This document shows, in pieces, positions 12,401 through 23,863 of a DNA stretch of 64,000 nucleotides. The stretch spans positions 4,092,001 to 4,156,000 of the forward strand of contig JAVFKD010000004.1 in the NCBI GenBank assembly GCA_036429605.1. Direction: 5' to 3'. The DNA comes from Cladobotryum mycophilum (lineage: Eukaryota; Ascomycota; Sordariomycetes; Hypocreales; Hypocreaceae). A program made the translations under genes and the position numbers. The number at the start of each line of letters is the position of its first letter. The first letter of the stretch is position 1. Under the pieces are notes generated by a model that worked only from the letters and a program-made list of their open reading frames with translations, was not told where the DNA came from and did not search any database.

Positions 12401-12994
12401 TTGTATATCCTTCCGGAGTTTGGGGTGGGAACGGGGAACATGGAACAGTATAGTATACTATTTATAACAAATGACCGTCCTGGATGATGCTGGCATCAGA
12501 AACAGAGATGCTAATAGAATTTTATTCAAGAGGATACATCAATTGATTCCAGTTATTATGATATGAATGGTACTGAGCATTGCTGGTGTCAGTTGATAGC
12601 TTTGCACAACTACTATGGTAATATTCACATATGAGTGGAACAAGATGCATAGCTTGAACCATTTCAAGAATATGGGGGATGGCGAAGCCTTCTTTTGAGA
12701 TGCTATGTGTGAAATCTCAATCAATTTGGTCATAATGTTTAGGCAGCCATGGTCAGCGACCCACAGCTTAGAATACTAACGCGTGCATAGTCTGTCATGC
12801 TTCCATCTCCTGACATCTACATCTTTCGAACTGTCATCGTTTACATCTACTTACAAACCCGATACTACCATTCACCTCATCAGCGCAAAAGAAATGGACC
12901 ACGATTGCGATACCGGCCCCCTCGACCATGGACCATCATCTCAGAGTCGTGGGCCACCGACGCAGACAGCCTAACATGGTACTATTTTGTCATC
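12401..12994. other. Intergenic, nothing recognised
   Basis: Contains the 3' UTR of the sterol acyltransferase gene and AT-rich DNA. An open frame from 12797 runs into the kinase-like remnant, but its first 65 codons do not look like protein-kinase sequence. Confidence 0.4.
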
Positions 12995-14031
12995 ATGTGT
13001 TTTCGCAAACGCTTTGTTTTGGAGGTTAGGGAGGAGGATCTCCTTGGTTCTCCTGCTTTGAGGCGGGAGTTTTTGAGGTTGTTGGGGGGTGTGGGATGAG
13101 GGGTCTGATGTGGAGGTGCGGTTGAGGGCGAAGAGGGAGTTTGAGGGGTGGGTTCTTGGGAGTTTGGGGGGAGGTTGGGAGACGTGGGGGGAACGGAGGG
13201 GTGGAAGGGTGGTGGTAGTGGTGGGGGTACTCTTCGTGATTATTTCTTTCCGGAGACGGAGGTTTATGGATTGAAAGTTGGGGAGGGGGGCGGGTTGGTG
13301 GCGGTACGGGGGGATGATCTGGCTGGACTGCCGGTGTATGGATGCGAGATGGGGGTGGAGGAGGTGGGGGGAGGGAGGTGGGCGGTGTATAGGCCGGAGG
13401 AAGTGCGGTATGCGATTGAGGAGTGTCCGGCAGGGGGTTACCCGTCGCCGATACCGAGGGATGTGCGGTTGGGGGACGGGGACGAGGGGAGGGAGGCGGT
13501 TCTGGATATTGCGTTTTATGGGCGGCAGGTTGTTGTGGGGGATGCGCTACGGACGTATGGGAGGATTGATGAGGGGGGTTGTTTGGGGAGTTGCGGGTGA
13601 GGAGGTTGGTGGGGATTGTGTATGGGGAGGGGAAGTGTTTTGGGTTATTGCTTGAAAGGGGAAGGAAGGAGAAGGGAGAGGGAGGGGGAGGGGGAGAAGG
13701 CGTAAGAGAAGAAGAAGAAGAAGAAGAAGAAGAAGAAGAAGAAGAAGAAGGAGGAGGAGGAGGAGGAGGAGGAGATGCGACATTATGTGAAGTTTTGGAG
13801 AGGAGGGATGTGGGGAGGGGTGTGAGGGAGAAGTGGGCGAGGCAGATTAGGAATGCGGTCGAGGGGATGCATAGGCATGGTATTGTGTGGGGGAATGAGG
13901 AGGGGTTGTGGAATGTGAGTGTGGATGGGAAGGAGGATTTGTGGCTGGAAGGGTTTGGAGGAGGAGGGACGGTGGAGGGGGATTTGGAGGCTTTGGAGAG
14001 GATGGTGAGGGAGATTCGGGGGGATGTTTGA
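12995..14031 (+). pseudogene. Broken protein-kinase-like gene, at least three frame changes
   Basis: Protein-like sequence continues on the plus strand through three frames. It runs from MCFRKRFVLEVREEDLLG to 13089, a second frame to about 13186, a third to 13578, then a fourth segment to the stop at 14031. No GT..AG pair of usable size bridges the joins, and each join lies at a run of six G. The last part (HRHGIVWGN, then WLEGFGGG) resembles the catalytic-loop and DFG region of fungal kinase-like proteins whose relatives read GDxxxxN and DFGGG. Here the DFG Asp is Glu and the loop Asp is missing, so even a repaired product may be inactive. The sense strand is extremely G-rich and carries a GAA/GGA repeat encoding a Glu run then a Gly run. 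Sequencing error and true decay are both possible. Confidence 0.6.
13706..13775 (+). repeat. (GAA)n-(GGA)n trinucleotide tract inside the kinase-like frame
   Basis: About 45 bp of GAA units followed by about 25 bp of GGA units. In the open frame these encode a Glu run and then a Gly run, inserted between kinase-like segments. Confidence 0.9.
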
Positions 14032-15660
14032 TTGTGAGGTGGGTTGGTTTGATGTGGGATTGGGAAGCTGAGGTAGCCTTGTGAATGACTAACAAGATAT
14101 CTGTCAATGGAACCCCCTGTTCATGAGTTCAGCGGTTTCCTCCAAGTAGTCATCGTGGCCATCAATGAGATACGAAAAAAGAACTCGGTGCTGGAGCGGA
14201 TGAGAATGAAAGGGGCCGTTTGATCACACGGCTTTGAGATTGGTTGACTTTGAGGGATCACTTGTCAATAGCCGGGAGCTTGCTGGCAAAGGGAATGATG
14301 CTGAAGGCAGACACGTGGGAATAAACGAAGATGACAATGGAACACCAGCTGGGTATTAACCGGGAGACCGGATTGGGATTAAACACTCTCCTCTTTGTCT
14401 TGGCGGCCAAGGAAGGCCATAATGGTATCGTCGTGCTTTTGCTAGAGGGATATCTAGTATTGGGAGCTTGGGTGACCCCGGGGGGAGGGGGGAGGAAAGT
14501 TGGTAAGACAGCCCTTTAGAGTCGGAATTTAGGGGCTGAGAGCGAGTGTTCTTGACTTTTTTATATTTGAGTTTGAAATTTTTTTCCTGACCAGGTTCTA
14601 CTTTTTACCATTTTTCTTTCTTTAATTGGCTTATTGATGCTATATCTTGGGAGTTTTGCGTTGAGAAGCCATGAAGAGGTCGAGTGAAGCAGATGCCGAG
14701 GGTCTCCACCTTGTACAAGTGTCTTCTCGATGACCCGGGTTGACTTTCCCGAGAAGAGCTACGACTTATTTTTCTAGCTAACACGAAAGTGTTGTATTTC
14801 CCATTGAAATGGATTTACTCGTTCTGGATAGGAATGCGTTGAGGGATGAGTATGGTATTGCCCTGGTGCAGGGTATGTGAAGAGGGAGGCGGAAATCGGG
14901 GGGCGATTGTAGACCAAGTGTTGCATGATAAAAAGCTGACTGGGACTCTGGAGGGATAGTAATATTGGCAAAGACGAGAATGGATAGTCGTGGATGCGTG
15001 GGTTTGAAGGAGGAGACTTGGTATGGTGAAGGATATTCATGGATTTGATGGAGAGATGTTGCTCGTCTGTAACGAACTGGGGTAGGTTTGGTATAGACAT
15101 GGGCCATCCTGGTTGAGGGAGTTTGTAGGTTATAGCTCGTAGGACTCTAAGCATGATCCTGGATTTTCATACTATGTTGCGACGGAATCACAATGTGTGA
15201 TTTAAATATAGGATATTGTGACTGGGGATGAGAATTTACGCGTTCAGATTTCACAAGGGGATCCAATTTCTCATCTCAATATCTCATCTTTGTCAGATGG
15301 CAGGATGCTTGGCATAACAGGGATGGGATTGTTTATGATGCAAGGATAGCCAGGGACTGATGAACGTTCATGGGCATCCTTGCTGGGAAATGACTTGGGG
15401 TTTCAAGCTGAATTAATCGCGGACATACGTGTATCGAAAGGTGGCAAGGTAGATGATCCTACTGAGATTAGGACGAGATTACACGTGGGCGATGATTCGA
15501 CGTACAAATATGTTTGTACTGCTCGGCTGCTTCCGAGTTGGATCATCAATACTACTCTCGACACAGTACACCTGACGACACCGATAACCTCTCTATAACG
15601 ATACCAGGCTGTGTTTTTTTACTATCCACAATTGTAACTTAGGTATATCATCATACGTTC
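14032..15660. other. Intergenic, 1.6 kb, nothing recognised
   Basis: No domain, splicing or codon pattern supports a gene on either strand. The last few hundred bases are presumably the promoter of the acyltransferase gene at 15661. Confidence 0.5.
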
Positions 15661-17251
15661 ATGACTCATCAGAACACTTTACGAAACGGAAACATGGACA
15701 AGAAAGTTATCCCGTTGCTGCCTCAAGATCAATGGAGGCCAATTCATAATGTCCGTTCCTTGGTCTTCTTCCTTGTGAGGGAAGTCCTCGACCAGGAATT
15801 AATGCGGAATTCTCTCGATACGTTGATCAAGGAGCATTTACCTATCCTCGGCGCACGTTTACAGCAGCGCAAAGATGGCGGATTGGAATATCACTTTGAA
15901 ACTCCATTCCCCGAGAACCATCATCTATTCTCCTGGTCGTCGTCGAGTGTATCGTCAACTATTGAGGAGGCACGGCTCGTGCCGGATCAAGACACCGCCA
16001 GGGACAAGATAATATTCTCAGCAAACTTAAACGCCCTGGAATCGCATTGGGTACCCTCTGACTGGCCACTCCAGCGCAACTTGGAGAAGCCGGATACGCC
16101 TCTCCTGCTAGTCCATCTTACGCGCTACACCAACGCCACGGTCGTAGGCACGAACCTGCCGCACTGCGTATCCGATCAAATGGGCTACGGAAGTGTCATC
16201 AGAGCGTGGATACAAGTCATGCGAGGCAAGCAACCCGCCCCCTTCCTAAACCCAGCGCCAGAGGAGTTTCAAGCCAGAGAGGAGTTTTCCATGAAGGAGT
16301 TGCGGAAAAAGGGCACATTCAGGCTCAAGACAAAGGGGGAGAAGACGAGGACTCTTATGGGGATTGTACCGGAGCTGATCAAGCATCCCAAGGAGGAGAG
16401 GAAGACGATTTTCTTCCCTGTGGATGTGGTGCAGGGGCTAAAGGAGAGGTGGGATGAGAGTTTAAAGGCAGAGTACGGGGTTGACGTTCCATCTATAACG
16501 AATGGGGATGTGATTGTTGGTGTGTTGACCAAGGTATGAGAATTTCCTCAATTTACTAATGAACCCTGCTCAAGCATCATCTAGATGGCAAACATTCATC
16601 GCAAAGCTCCCAAGATGAACTCCGTCACTGGACCAGCCAACTGTAAGCACCTCCCCCATTTCAAAGACCAACCCAGCTCATCGCATCACAGTCCGAGGCC
16701 TGCACCCCTGCCTCCCAAAGTCCAGCCCTTACCTCCACAACGCCATCTCCTTTTGCACAACCCGCCTGCCCATCTCCCGCGCCACGCCTGCCAGTGAGAT
16801 TGCCTACCGCTGGCGCCTTGCCGTTCTCGAGGCCGTGCAGCCAGCCTACGTGGAGAGGAGCCAGGCGGTTCTGAGGGAGATGTACGAGAAGAAGGCGAGT
16901 ATGCATATTTGCGAGCCGTGGGAGTTTAGTTATGCGACGTCGAATTGGTGTAATGCCTGGAGGGACGTGGACTTTTCGCCGGCTGTGGTGCGGGGGGTGG
17001 GAATGAAGAGGTGGTGAGGTGTGCTCCGCCGGTGGTGTTTGGTCAGGCGATGGAGCGCAATCATCCATTGCGATGTAAGTTTTGCGTGTTGTCTGTGTCC
17101 AAGGAGGTGTTTCTAACGTGGTGGTGTAGTGAGCTCTTTCATCATGTCCAAGGCTGAGGGTGGGTATTGGATTGACTTTGCGGCTAATACAAAGGGCATG
17201 GGCTTGATTGAAGAGCTGTTGGCGAAAGATCCTTTACTAGAGACTCTGTGA
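15661..17251 (+). CDS. BAHD-like acyltransferase (trichothecene 3-O-acetyltransferase type), frame broken at a G run
   Basis: Four exons: 15661-16533, 16585-16642, 16692-17074 and 17130-17251. All introns are 49-55 bp with GTATGA/GTAAGC/GTAAGT donors and compatible phases. The HXXXD catalytic motif is HCVSD (about residue 178), as in BAHD/transferase-family enzymes that move an acyl group from CoA to an alcohol or amine; the later VDFSPAV segment sits where the family's DFGWG motif would be. Within exon 3 the frame ends at a stop (17015-17017), while the adjacent frame continues convincingly (RCAPPVVFGQAMERNHPL) to the end. The switch falls at a run of six G at 16992-16997, and one more G would restore the frame. 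The neighbours do not form an obvious biosynthetic cluster. Either a base-calling error or an early pseudogene. Confidence 0.72.
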
Positions 17252-18105
17252 TGAATATTTTAAAGGTTTTGTTTGGGAATTTGGCTAGTTGGCAGTCTTA
17301 CTTACATCTATTTCTGGGCGAGAAGAATGGGTGTGGTTTTGGCGTTTATACCATCTATAGGAGTAGAAAAAATAGAGTGTATTCTTCATCGTTATATAAT
17401 AGGACTCGAACATATGACTATCCAAATGTGATTTTGCAATGAGGACATCAAGACGCAGATCCCAAGTGCTTTTGGCTACTTATACCCCCTGGGTTCTTGA
17501 CTTGAGAGTTTGTCTCGAGCTACGGTTGACATTCCTTTGAAGAAGCTTCTAGTATCACTGTGTTTGTTAAGAGTCTGTACCTTTAGATTGTGGAAGATAC
17601 CATGACGTCTGACGTATGCAGTGCACAGAGCGAGTGACTGCATGTCCCGCTCACATTAACTTTTGTCAGTATATAACTCTCACTTTTCGGTTTGTTTCCC
17701 GACTTGCAACGGGATAGAGGACCTAAATGTCTTTGTTTTCAATCTTTGAGTAGGATTCACGGTAAACACTGGGTTGGACACGCAGACATGTCATCAAAGG
17801 TGGGCGATATCTACGAGGTGATGAATATGTCGCACATATCCTCTCATTGGGTTTGGGACAATCTGAGCACTCGACGTTGATTTATTTTTTGAATACATGA
17901 CACTTCACTTGCTTGGTTCTTTCTGAAGATGGATGATGAACATCTTGCTCACATCTTTGTGTTTGAAGAGTCACCTCGATATCCCCTCAATACTCGGGTC
18001 ATGGAAGAAACAATTTCTTTTCGGCAAACCTCACGCGTCTGGGCTATGGAGTACCTATAAAGTGTATTCTTTGCTTCCCCGTACTCATATTGCCGCTACT
18101 TTCTT
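17252..18105. other. Intergenic, nothing recognised
   Basis: AT-rich DNA between two convergent genes. Short open frames have no recognisable content. Confidence 0.5.
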
Positions 18106-19478
18106 CTATCGCCATTTACGATGGCCTTGTTCGTCCACTTGGGTTATGGTGGCAAGATCCACAAACTCAGTATGGTGCAACATGGCTGCCTGCTCTATAT
18201 TCACCGTGACATACCCAGCGAACTGATTTAAATCCACCATGGCCATTTTCGGTATACTAGACTTGCAGCTTTTGCACCTTTCGGTGCTGCCATTCGCTGG
18301 CCGAGACGGTGTTGCCATTACCTCTCCCGACAGCTCCGAAATGCTCCTAAGGACACGAAGAATATCCTCACAGCTGTGTCCTTGAAAGGGTGCTTTCGGC
18401 TTGGACGCGAGTAGATGATGATTGCAGAGGATATATGTAATTCTGCCAAAAAAATAAACAATTGGAGTGCGTCTTCGGAAAATTGTTCAATTCGATCACA
18501 GATATCCTCAACATATTCATCAACCGTGTCAAGGCTTTTCTGGACGGCTGATACTCGTAGCTGTTCGATCTTGTCTGCTAGGAATGTGAGTTGAACCCCA
18601 GAAATACTGGTATTTCAGCGCTACTCACCGACCAGAACCAACGGAATCGCAAGACCCAGAGTTTGAATGGGGCCTCGACTGACATATAGTATCCTGTTGA
18701 CGGTCTCACGAAACAACTTTTCGTTACGAAATACTAAGGAGATAAAGAGATAGAGTATGATATCTCGCCCATACTCGATGTCTAACTCTGAGGGAAGGTT
18801 GAGGTTTGCTTTCCACATCTTCCAGTAAGGATCTATCACCTCATAACATTGGTAATAGTCAACTATCTCGGCAATCTCAGCAAGAGGAGCGAGTTCAATC
18901 TCCTCAGGAACCTTCCGGGAAGAGCCGTGAATGACATTCATAACAGTTTGTAGTGCATCCGGGTTCCAGCTTTCATTCGTGGGTAATTTCATAAGTAGAA
19001 TTGATCCCAAGTCATATCTCAAGCTTTGCTTGAAGCGAGGGCAGGCGAGAGAAAGATGCTTTGAAGATGCTTTGAATCGCAAAGATGATTGTTGAATTTT
19101 GCCTAAATTCTCGATTGGCGAGTTCTGCTGCTCCGTTTGAGAGGTAGAGGATCCGGATGACAGTCTCTGTCTCTTTGGCGGGTTCTCTTCTGGCTCGAGC
19201 TGGATGCGAGGTTGTACGCAAAGTTTCTCGTCAAAAGGCGCAAAAGGCTCGAGTCGTGCCTGAAAGGCGAAGACGAGGTCTCCATTAGGATCGAACACAG
19301 TCGATGACTGGCATGGTGACAGTGGTTCGCCCTGCTCTGAATAGTGAGATGCAGCTCCACAGCTTCGTGGTGAAGTGTTGAGATGAGAGGTTATGAGAAA
19401 GTAAATGTGCGATCTCGAGGCAGGAGGAAAGAAGCGAAAGAGTTGAAGACCTCTCGTCTGAGTGCCTAAGGTACCCAC
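18106..19478 (-). CDS. BTB/POZ-like fungal protein, 5' exon unresolved, frame shift at an A/T run
   Basis: The main segment (stop side 18629) contains FKASSKHLSLACPRF, the phrase VMNVIHGSSRKVP and YGRDIILYLFISLVFR, matching the common ascomycete BTB-type family whose cores read 'SSKHL...CP.F' and 'MNIIHG..R.VP'. An intron joins 18629 to 18577 (GTGAGT..CCTAG), giving ...ADKIEQLRV. The C-terminal segment with a CKSCK motif lies in another frame, ending at 18106. The frame change lies at seven A on the plus strand (18448-18454), and one more base restores it. The upstream part is open from 19478 but lacks an ATG before VFDPNGDLVF, so a first exon must lie further upstream and I could not place it. 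BTB proteins usually mediate protein-protein contacts; the partner is unknown. Confidence 0.6.
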
Positions 19479-19981
19479 ACACCTTTGTGCAGTGAATCAC
19501 AGATGTTGAGTAGCGAAGGAGAGGATTGGGAGATGACTGGACGCCGCGCGTACAAGAACAACTTCCCGGCAATCCTAAAAAAAATCTTTGCATGCTCATT
19601 TGAAGAAGCTTGATTCTTATGGCTTAGAGCTACTGGAAAAGAAATCATATTATTTGTAATGGCATTTCAAAAGATTTTGCGAGCCACTTTGTTGAAAGCA
19701 AATACTGGACTACTGGATCGGATTCTTGACTTTGTCTTTTCGAGCAGTAGCTAAAGTAGATAATTCGGTTTATGAATACTTCGATTCATAGTATTAGCTA
19801 TGGAATTTAGCATGAAAAGGACCTACATGCTGGTTAAAGAGGATACAGACTATGCCCTACAATTCAACATGGCCTACTGGCACTAATTTGCACTTCAACT
19901 TAATTATACCATGCCGCATGTGTTTATAAAACCCCGATTCGGGTTGCGCAAACCTCAAGTCCCCAAACACAATCGAGTCCA
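19479..19981. other. Probable promoter and unresolved first exon of the BTB-like gene
   Basis: Minus-strand ATG-led frames at 19599 and 19648 could supply a first exon, but no splice join is convincing. The right end is the 3' flank of the convergently oriented caspase-like gene's terminus; nothing else is recognised. Confidence 0.35.
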
Positions 19982-21817
19982 TCAGCGTTGCCAACTCAGT
20001 GTTGGAATTTTCTGCCCCCTTTGTCGATCTTCGCCCGCATACACAGGCCCCGTCTCGAGATTCCGGAGATCGATTTTACCGGTAGTCACCATGATGACTA
20101 TAGTCTCAGGAAGCGATTCCGCCTTGGGGATCTCGGGTGGCCATCCGATGGGTGATCCAGGCAGTTCGTCCGTCAAGTCAACCTTACCGAAACAATACTC
20201 CTTGCCTTGTTCTAGCTCGACACCACTAGGAGATGCATTCGAAAGCAGGGTGACGGAGTCGCCGCAGACGTCGAATACGAATATGTAAAGAGTCCGGGGT
20301 CCTGTGTTTGTCACGGAGACATACATATTGGTCCCTTTGACTAGGGTTGCGTCGGATTCGGGGTACGGGTGGCGTTGGCTGGGTTCGACATATCCCATCT
20401 CACATCGCACGTTATTTCTCAAAGGCCCTGGGAATGGATCATCCTGCAACGACAGCAAGTGTTGTGCCTGTGCGAGAGACTTTAGTACCGTCCCCGTTTT
20501 AGCGACAGCTAATTTCAAGTTTTGATCTGCAGCCATCTCCCAGTCTCGAACAAGGTAATGTCGATGATGCCAGATTTTGATCCCAGTGTCTCTCTCCTCA
20601 ACCCTGACCAAACCCTCGATGGCCTCGTCTTTTCCTGCTGGCCTGAGAAATGGCGACTGTAGCAGGTATTTCTCCAATTCTGCTACAAACTGGTCGCTTC
20701 CCGAATATGCGATTGGAAACTGGCCCAAGGCTTTCTTCCATATGAATCCCCTCGTCCCGTGGGATAGCTGCATGCGTCTTGTCTTCCATGACACCAAGAG
20801 CTTCGACTCTGTGGTGCCGACTTGTACGACCTCTGCTTCAGCAATCATATCCTTTTCATTAAGCTTTTGCCCTCCAAAGGGCATAATTGAATATACATCC
20901 CCTTGTGCCACGCCGTGTAAAAGGCCGCCTTTAAGAACCGGACCGGTCGGTGTGTCGACGATGGAGAGCCCCGGGACAGTCACGGCGAGATCCTCCTTGA
21001 ATGGTAAACGGTCTTGCGGTCCCTCAATATCTGGATACTGCTCTGGACAGGTACGAGACATGCGATCACGGATTCGGTGCATGAGATCACGCCAGGATAA
21101 GTCAGAGCCCACTGATATTCTCAGTGTGTTTGTGAGAGCCTCTGTCAACACACCCATGCGCTCGCCATTGGGGAATATTTTCTCATATGCAGATTCAGAG
21201 GTAGGCGCTGCCACGATGGACAATACGTCCGGATTACGTTCGTGGTGAAAGGGGCTCGGAAAGGGCGCCCTGTGAATCATTCTCTTAATATGCGAGTTGA
21301 CTTGGCTGTAGTCCGTTGGATCAATCGTCTTGGCAACTGTTGGCCCCCTGGCCATGTGTGCCGAGTGACAGCAATCCAGTATGGTAGTCACATTCTTCGT
21401 CTTTTTGGTGGTCATTTGCAGGAGGTCAGCTATCTCAATGTCGGAAAGCCCCCTCCAGTCTGCTTCCTTTGTCTCCGCAAAGTCAAGAGGAATGAGGTAC
21501 TGCAGTCTGCGATTTAAGTGTCCGTGTTCTCTTGCATCTACCTCTGTAAGGCCACCATGACCAGAGTAATAGATGAGGACTGCATCTGACGGCCTCGTCT
21601 GCCAGATCAATTGATGCCATGCGTGCCTGATGCCTTCCCTCGTGGCTGGATATGAACCATCGCCGAGTCGAAGGCATTTTGTAACGGAGAAATTGTAGAG
21701 CGAGAGAACTTGCTCCATAGCATGGACGTCGTTTGGGGGCGCTATCAATGGTTTCACGGGTGATCCGATGAGAAGCGCTCGCGCCTTTGGAGGGACGGAT
21801 GGTTGATGTGTAGACAT
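19982..21817 (-). CDS. Caspase-like (peptidase C14) protein with unassigned C-terminal region
   Basis: Uninterrupted 611-aa frame; the first ATG is at 21817 (MSTHQPSVPP), since the frame upstream opens only at TTG. Residues 10-270 form a caspase/metacaspase fold. ARALLIGSPV is the first strand, YYSGHGG carries the catalytic His (H87), and ILDCCHSAH carries the catalytic Cys (C150 in D-C-C-H-S). The long N-terminal Pro/Gln or zinc-finger prodomain of yeast-type metacaspases is absent, so the fold starts almost at once. Residues about 290-611 are a separate region, probably beta-rich, with a YVSVTNTGPRTLYIFVFD segment; similar tails accompany caspase folds in fungal and bacterial proteins. The next gene upstream is on the same strand 494 bp away, then comes the divergent CHAT gene. 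A role in regulated proteolysis or cell death is inference. Confidence 0.87.
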   Translation of the reverse strand: MSTHQPSVPPKARALLIGSPVKPLIAPPNDVHAMEQVLSLYNFSVTKCLRLGDGSYPATREGIRHAWHQLIWQTRPSDAVLIYYSGHGGLTEVDAREHGHLNRRLQYLIPLDFAETKEADWRGLSDIEIADLLQMTTKKTKNVTTILDCCHSAHMARGPTVAKTIDPTDYSQVNSHIKRMIHRAPFPSPFHHERNPDVLSIVAAPTSESAYEKIFPNGERMGVLTEALTNTLRISVGSDLSWRDLMHRIRDRMSRTCPEQYPDIEGPQDRLPFKEDLAVTVPGLSIVDTPTGPVLKGGLLHGVAQGDVYSIMPFGGQKLNEKDMIAEAEVVQVGTTESKLLVSWKTRRMQLSHGTRGFIWKKALGQFPIAYSGSDQFVAELEKYLLQSPFLRPAGKDEAIEGLVRVEERDTGIKIWHHRHYLVRDWEMAADQNLKLAVAKTGTVLKSLAQAQHLLSLQDDPFPGPLRNNVRCEMGYVEPSQRHPYPESDATLVKGTNMYVSVTNTGPRTLYIFVFDVCGDSVTLLSNASPSGVELEQGKEYCFGKVDLTDELPGSPIGWPPEIPKAESLPETIVIMVTTGKIDLRNLETGPVYAGEDRQRGQKIPTLSWQR

Positions 21818-22311
21818 GGTGAAATTATGAATGACTATTCTCAAATGATCTCTTCTAGACTGAGTGAAGACTTGGAGGAGACAATTTTACATGAGAGCTC
21901 TAAAATAGATTGACAAATGCTCGGGTATATCATCCTGAAATATTGCGTTCAAGCCAGGGTAAGCGATATCTTAACCTGAAGGGTCGATTGAGATGGTTTA
22001 TCACGATCGGTCTGTTAACAACTTCTTGGCAATGATGTAATAGCTGCTACATAAAATTGAAGACCGTTGAGATGGAGGTCAGGCTGAATAAAGGTGGCTC
22101 AAATAGTCATAACTTTCCCAAGTCTAGAATCTCCTCGATCCAAGACCCGGCCACTTACAAGTAGATTGTCATGCAACTACACATACCGTCGGCAACCATA
22201 CCCCAAATTTCCCAACAATTTGGCTTCTGAATGGGTGAGTCACCTTGTAATGTGCCATGTTCGTTTCCTTCCTTCGCTCCTCTTCCGTTCAGAGGTCGGG
22301 TCAGCTAGTTT
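21818..22311. other. Spacer between two minus-strand genes
   Basis: Presumed promoter of the caspase-like gene and 3' end of its upstream neighbour. No open frame of note. Confidence 0.5.
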
Positions 22312-23197
22312 TCATCCTCCGCCACTGACGTTCCACCCTGAACCTCCAACATACCAGAACCCTTGACCATCACTTCCCCCATAATTCCCCTGACCTGTGT
22401 TCCAACTCTGACTTCCAGTCGTACCACTTCTTTGAGCCTGCATTCTTAGGTTTCCAATCACAATCGGGCTCCCTATAGCACCATAGCTTCCATCGCCATT
22501 TACCCACCAGTTCCCTTGCATCACGGACACTCCTATGTTTCGTAGACCCATGACATCTAGCGCGTGGATTTCACGGCCGTTGATGAACACACCGGTGCCT
22601 GAGTTGCCTGATGAATTCGGTGCGAGTTGACCACCGCCGAGATGTTGGCCTGGCATCATGGCACCGATACATGGTCCGCCGATGAGACCATATGCACCGC
22701 TGCGTCTATCGTACCTACACCTTATCAGCATAACTAACATTAATGAGACCGTCATTACAGACTAACCAATATGCCCCAGAAGAGACGGAGCCCAGTTGTG
22801 CCCAGAGGTTTGCTATATCTCCACGCCCAAGCTGGACTCCATTGACGACGACCTGAACGTTATCCATTGGCGAGGATACTGTTCGTGCAATACCATGTGA
22901 GGCCTTTTTGGTAGCTTTGCTGAGGAGTGACCGCAGAGAGAAGTGTGCTGTTGGGCTATGGATGCCGTCAGACGCATGCTGGTCAGGAGGATTCGACGAT
23001 AAACCTGTCGGCACGTTGAAGTTTGGTCTTGTGGACGTGGGACTGGCGGCGGGCTTTTGTAGATAATCCTGACCTGGTTCAGTACGCCTCCGGGGCGGAA
23101 GAGGCGGCGGTACGGGGTTGTCGATTCTAGATGTTACTGACCCGACTGGGGCCATTAAACCAAATTGTAAACCGAACGGATCTGGATTTCCAGGCAT
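22312..23197 (-). CDS. Protein with duplicated Tyr/Trp-Gly module and Gly/aromatic-rich tail
   Basis: Two exons, 23197-22767 and 22714-22312. The 52-bp intron (GTTAGT..GTGTAG, with a gctgat branch site) splits a Trp codon. The product has 277 aa; ATG 23197 is the first in frame. The N-terminal 110 residues are Pro/Ser-rich with PPPLPPRRR. Then a module occurs twice: VVNGVQLGRGDIANL...GAYWYDRRSGAYGLIGG and VFINGREIHALDVMGL...GNWWVNGDGSYGAIGS. Between them is PGQHLGGGQLAP. The last 45 residues are G/S/N/Q with regularly spaced W/Y/F, prion-like in composition. Similar 'YWYD..SG..G..GGP' plus 'NGRELH' sequences exist in bacterial proteins as far as I recall, but I cannot name the family. The gene lies between the caspase-like and CHAT genes; function unknown. 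Confidence 0.75.
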
Positions 23198-23863
23198 ATT
23201 CAAGGGGATCTTGTATTGCGTTCTGTTGTCGGGGTTTAGGAGATGCTAGTTTGACAAAGTGAGTCGAGTATCCCTTGAACTGAGGCTCTCAGAGCACTGG
23301 ATTGATTGCGGTATCGTTGCATCCGAGTCAAATCAAATATCGCACAGCTAAAATGAATATTTTAAACGTCGAGATCGTCACTGGACGCTTCCCGGTGGCT
23401 GATCAGCTGCACAACGCGGCGCGACGTTTCGAGCATTTGATGACTCTTAAAGCTGAATCATTGGAGAGCTTCGATGTTAATGGTGCCCAATTCTTTCAGG
23501 ACCGTCTTCTAGAACCAGTAGTTTCACTAGCTGTGTTGACCTGTCAATCGTTTTTGACGCAATCGATCGCTTCCCGATGGATTGGTGAAGTTTAAGCTTT
23601 ACTACTTTATGCGCACTCAAATGCCGAGACGCCACCGAGGTCAGAGTCTCATGATCGTGGATCTTGCGTTGATTGACAATCGACATTGTAAAATAAACGG
23701 AGACAAGATGGATTTGCATTGAAAAGTAATCAGTTGGAGGGACTTGGCCCCTGAACTGGGCGTAGGTGACAGCTCTGACTTTACAGTCAACACTCTTGAT
23801 CTCCAAATCTACCGCTGTCGATGGCCACATTATTATAGAAAAGTTGTAGGGTTTCTAACGGCC
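23198..23863. promoter_or_regulatory. Divergent promoter region between the duplicated-module gene and the CHAT/TPR gene
   Basis: The two ATGs are 666 bp apart and point away from each other, so this stretch must hold both promoters and leaders. An open frame at 23302-23595 has no recognisable content. No specific transcription-factor site is identified. Confidence 0.5.

Noticed and set aside
22312..23197. Gasdermin-like partner of the CHAT protease
   Set aside because: The duplicated Gly/aromatic module and Pro-rich N-terminus do not resemble the gasdermin pore-forming domain. Position alone is not enough.
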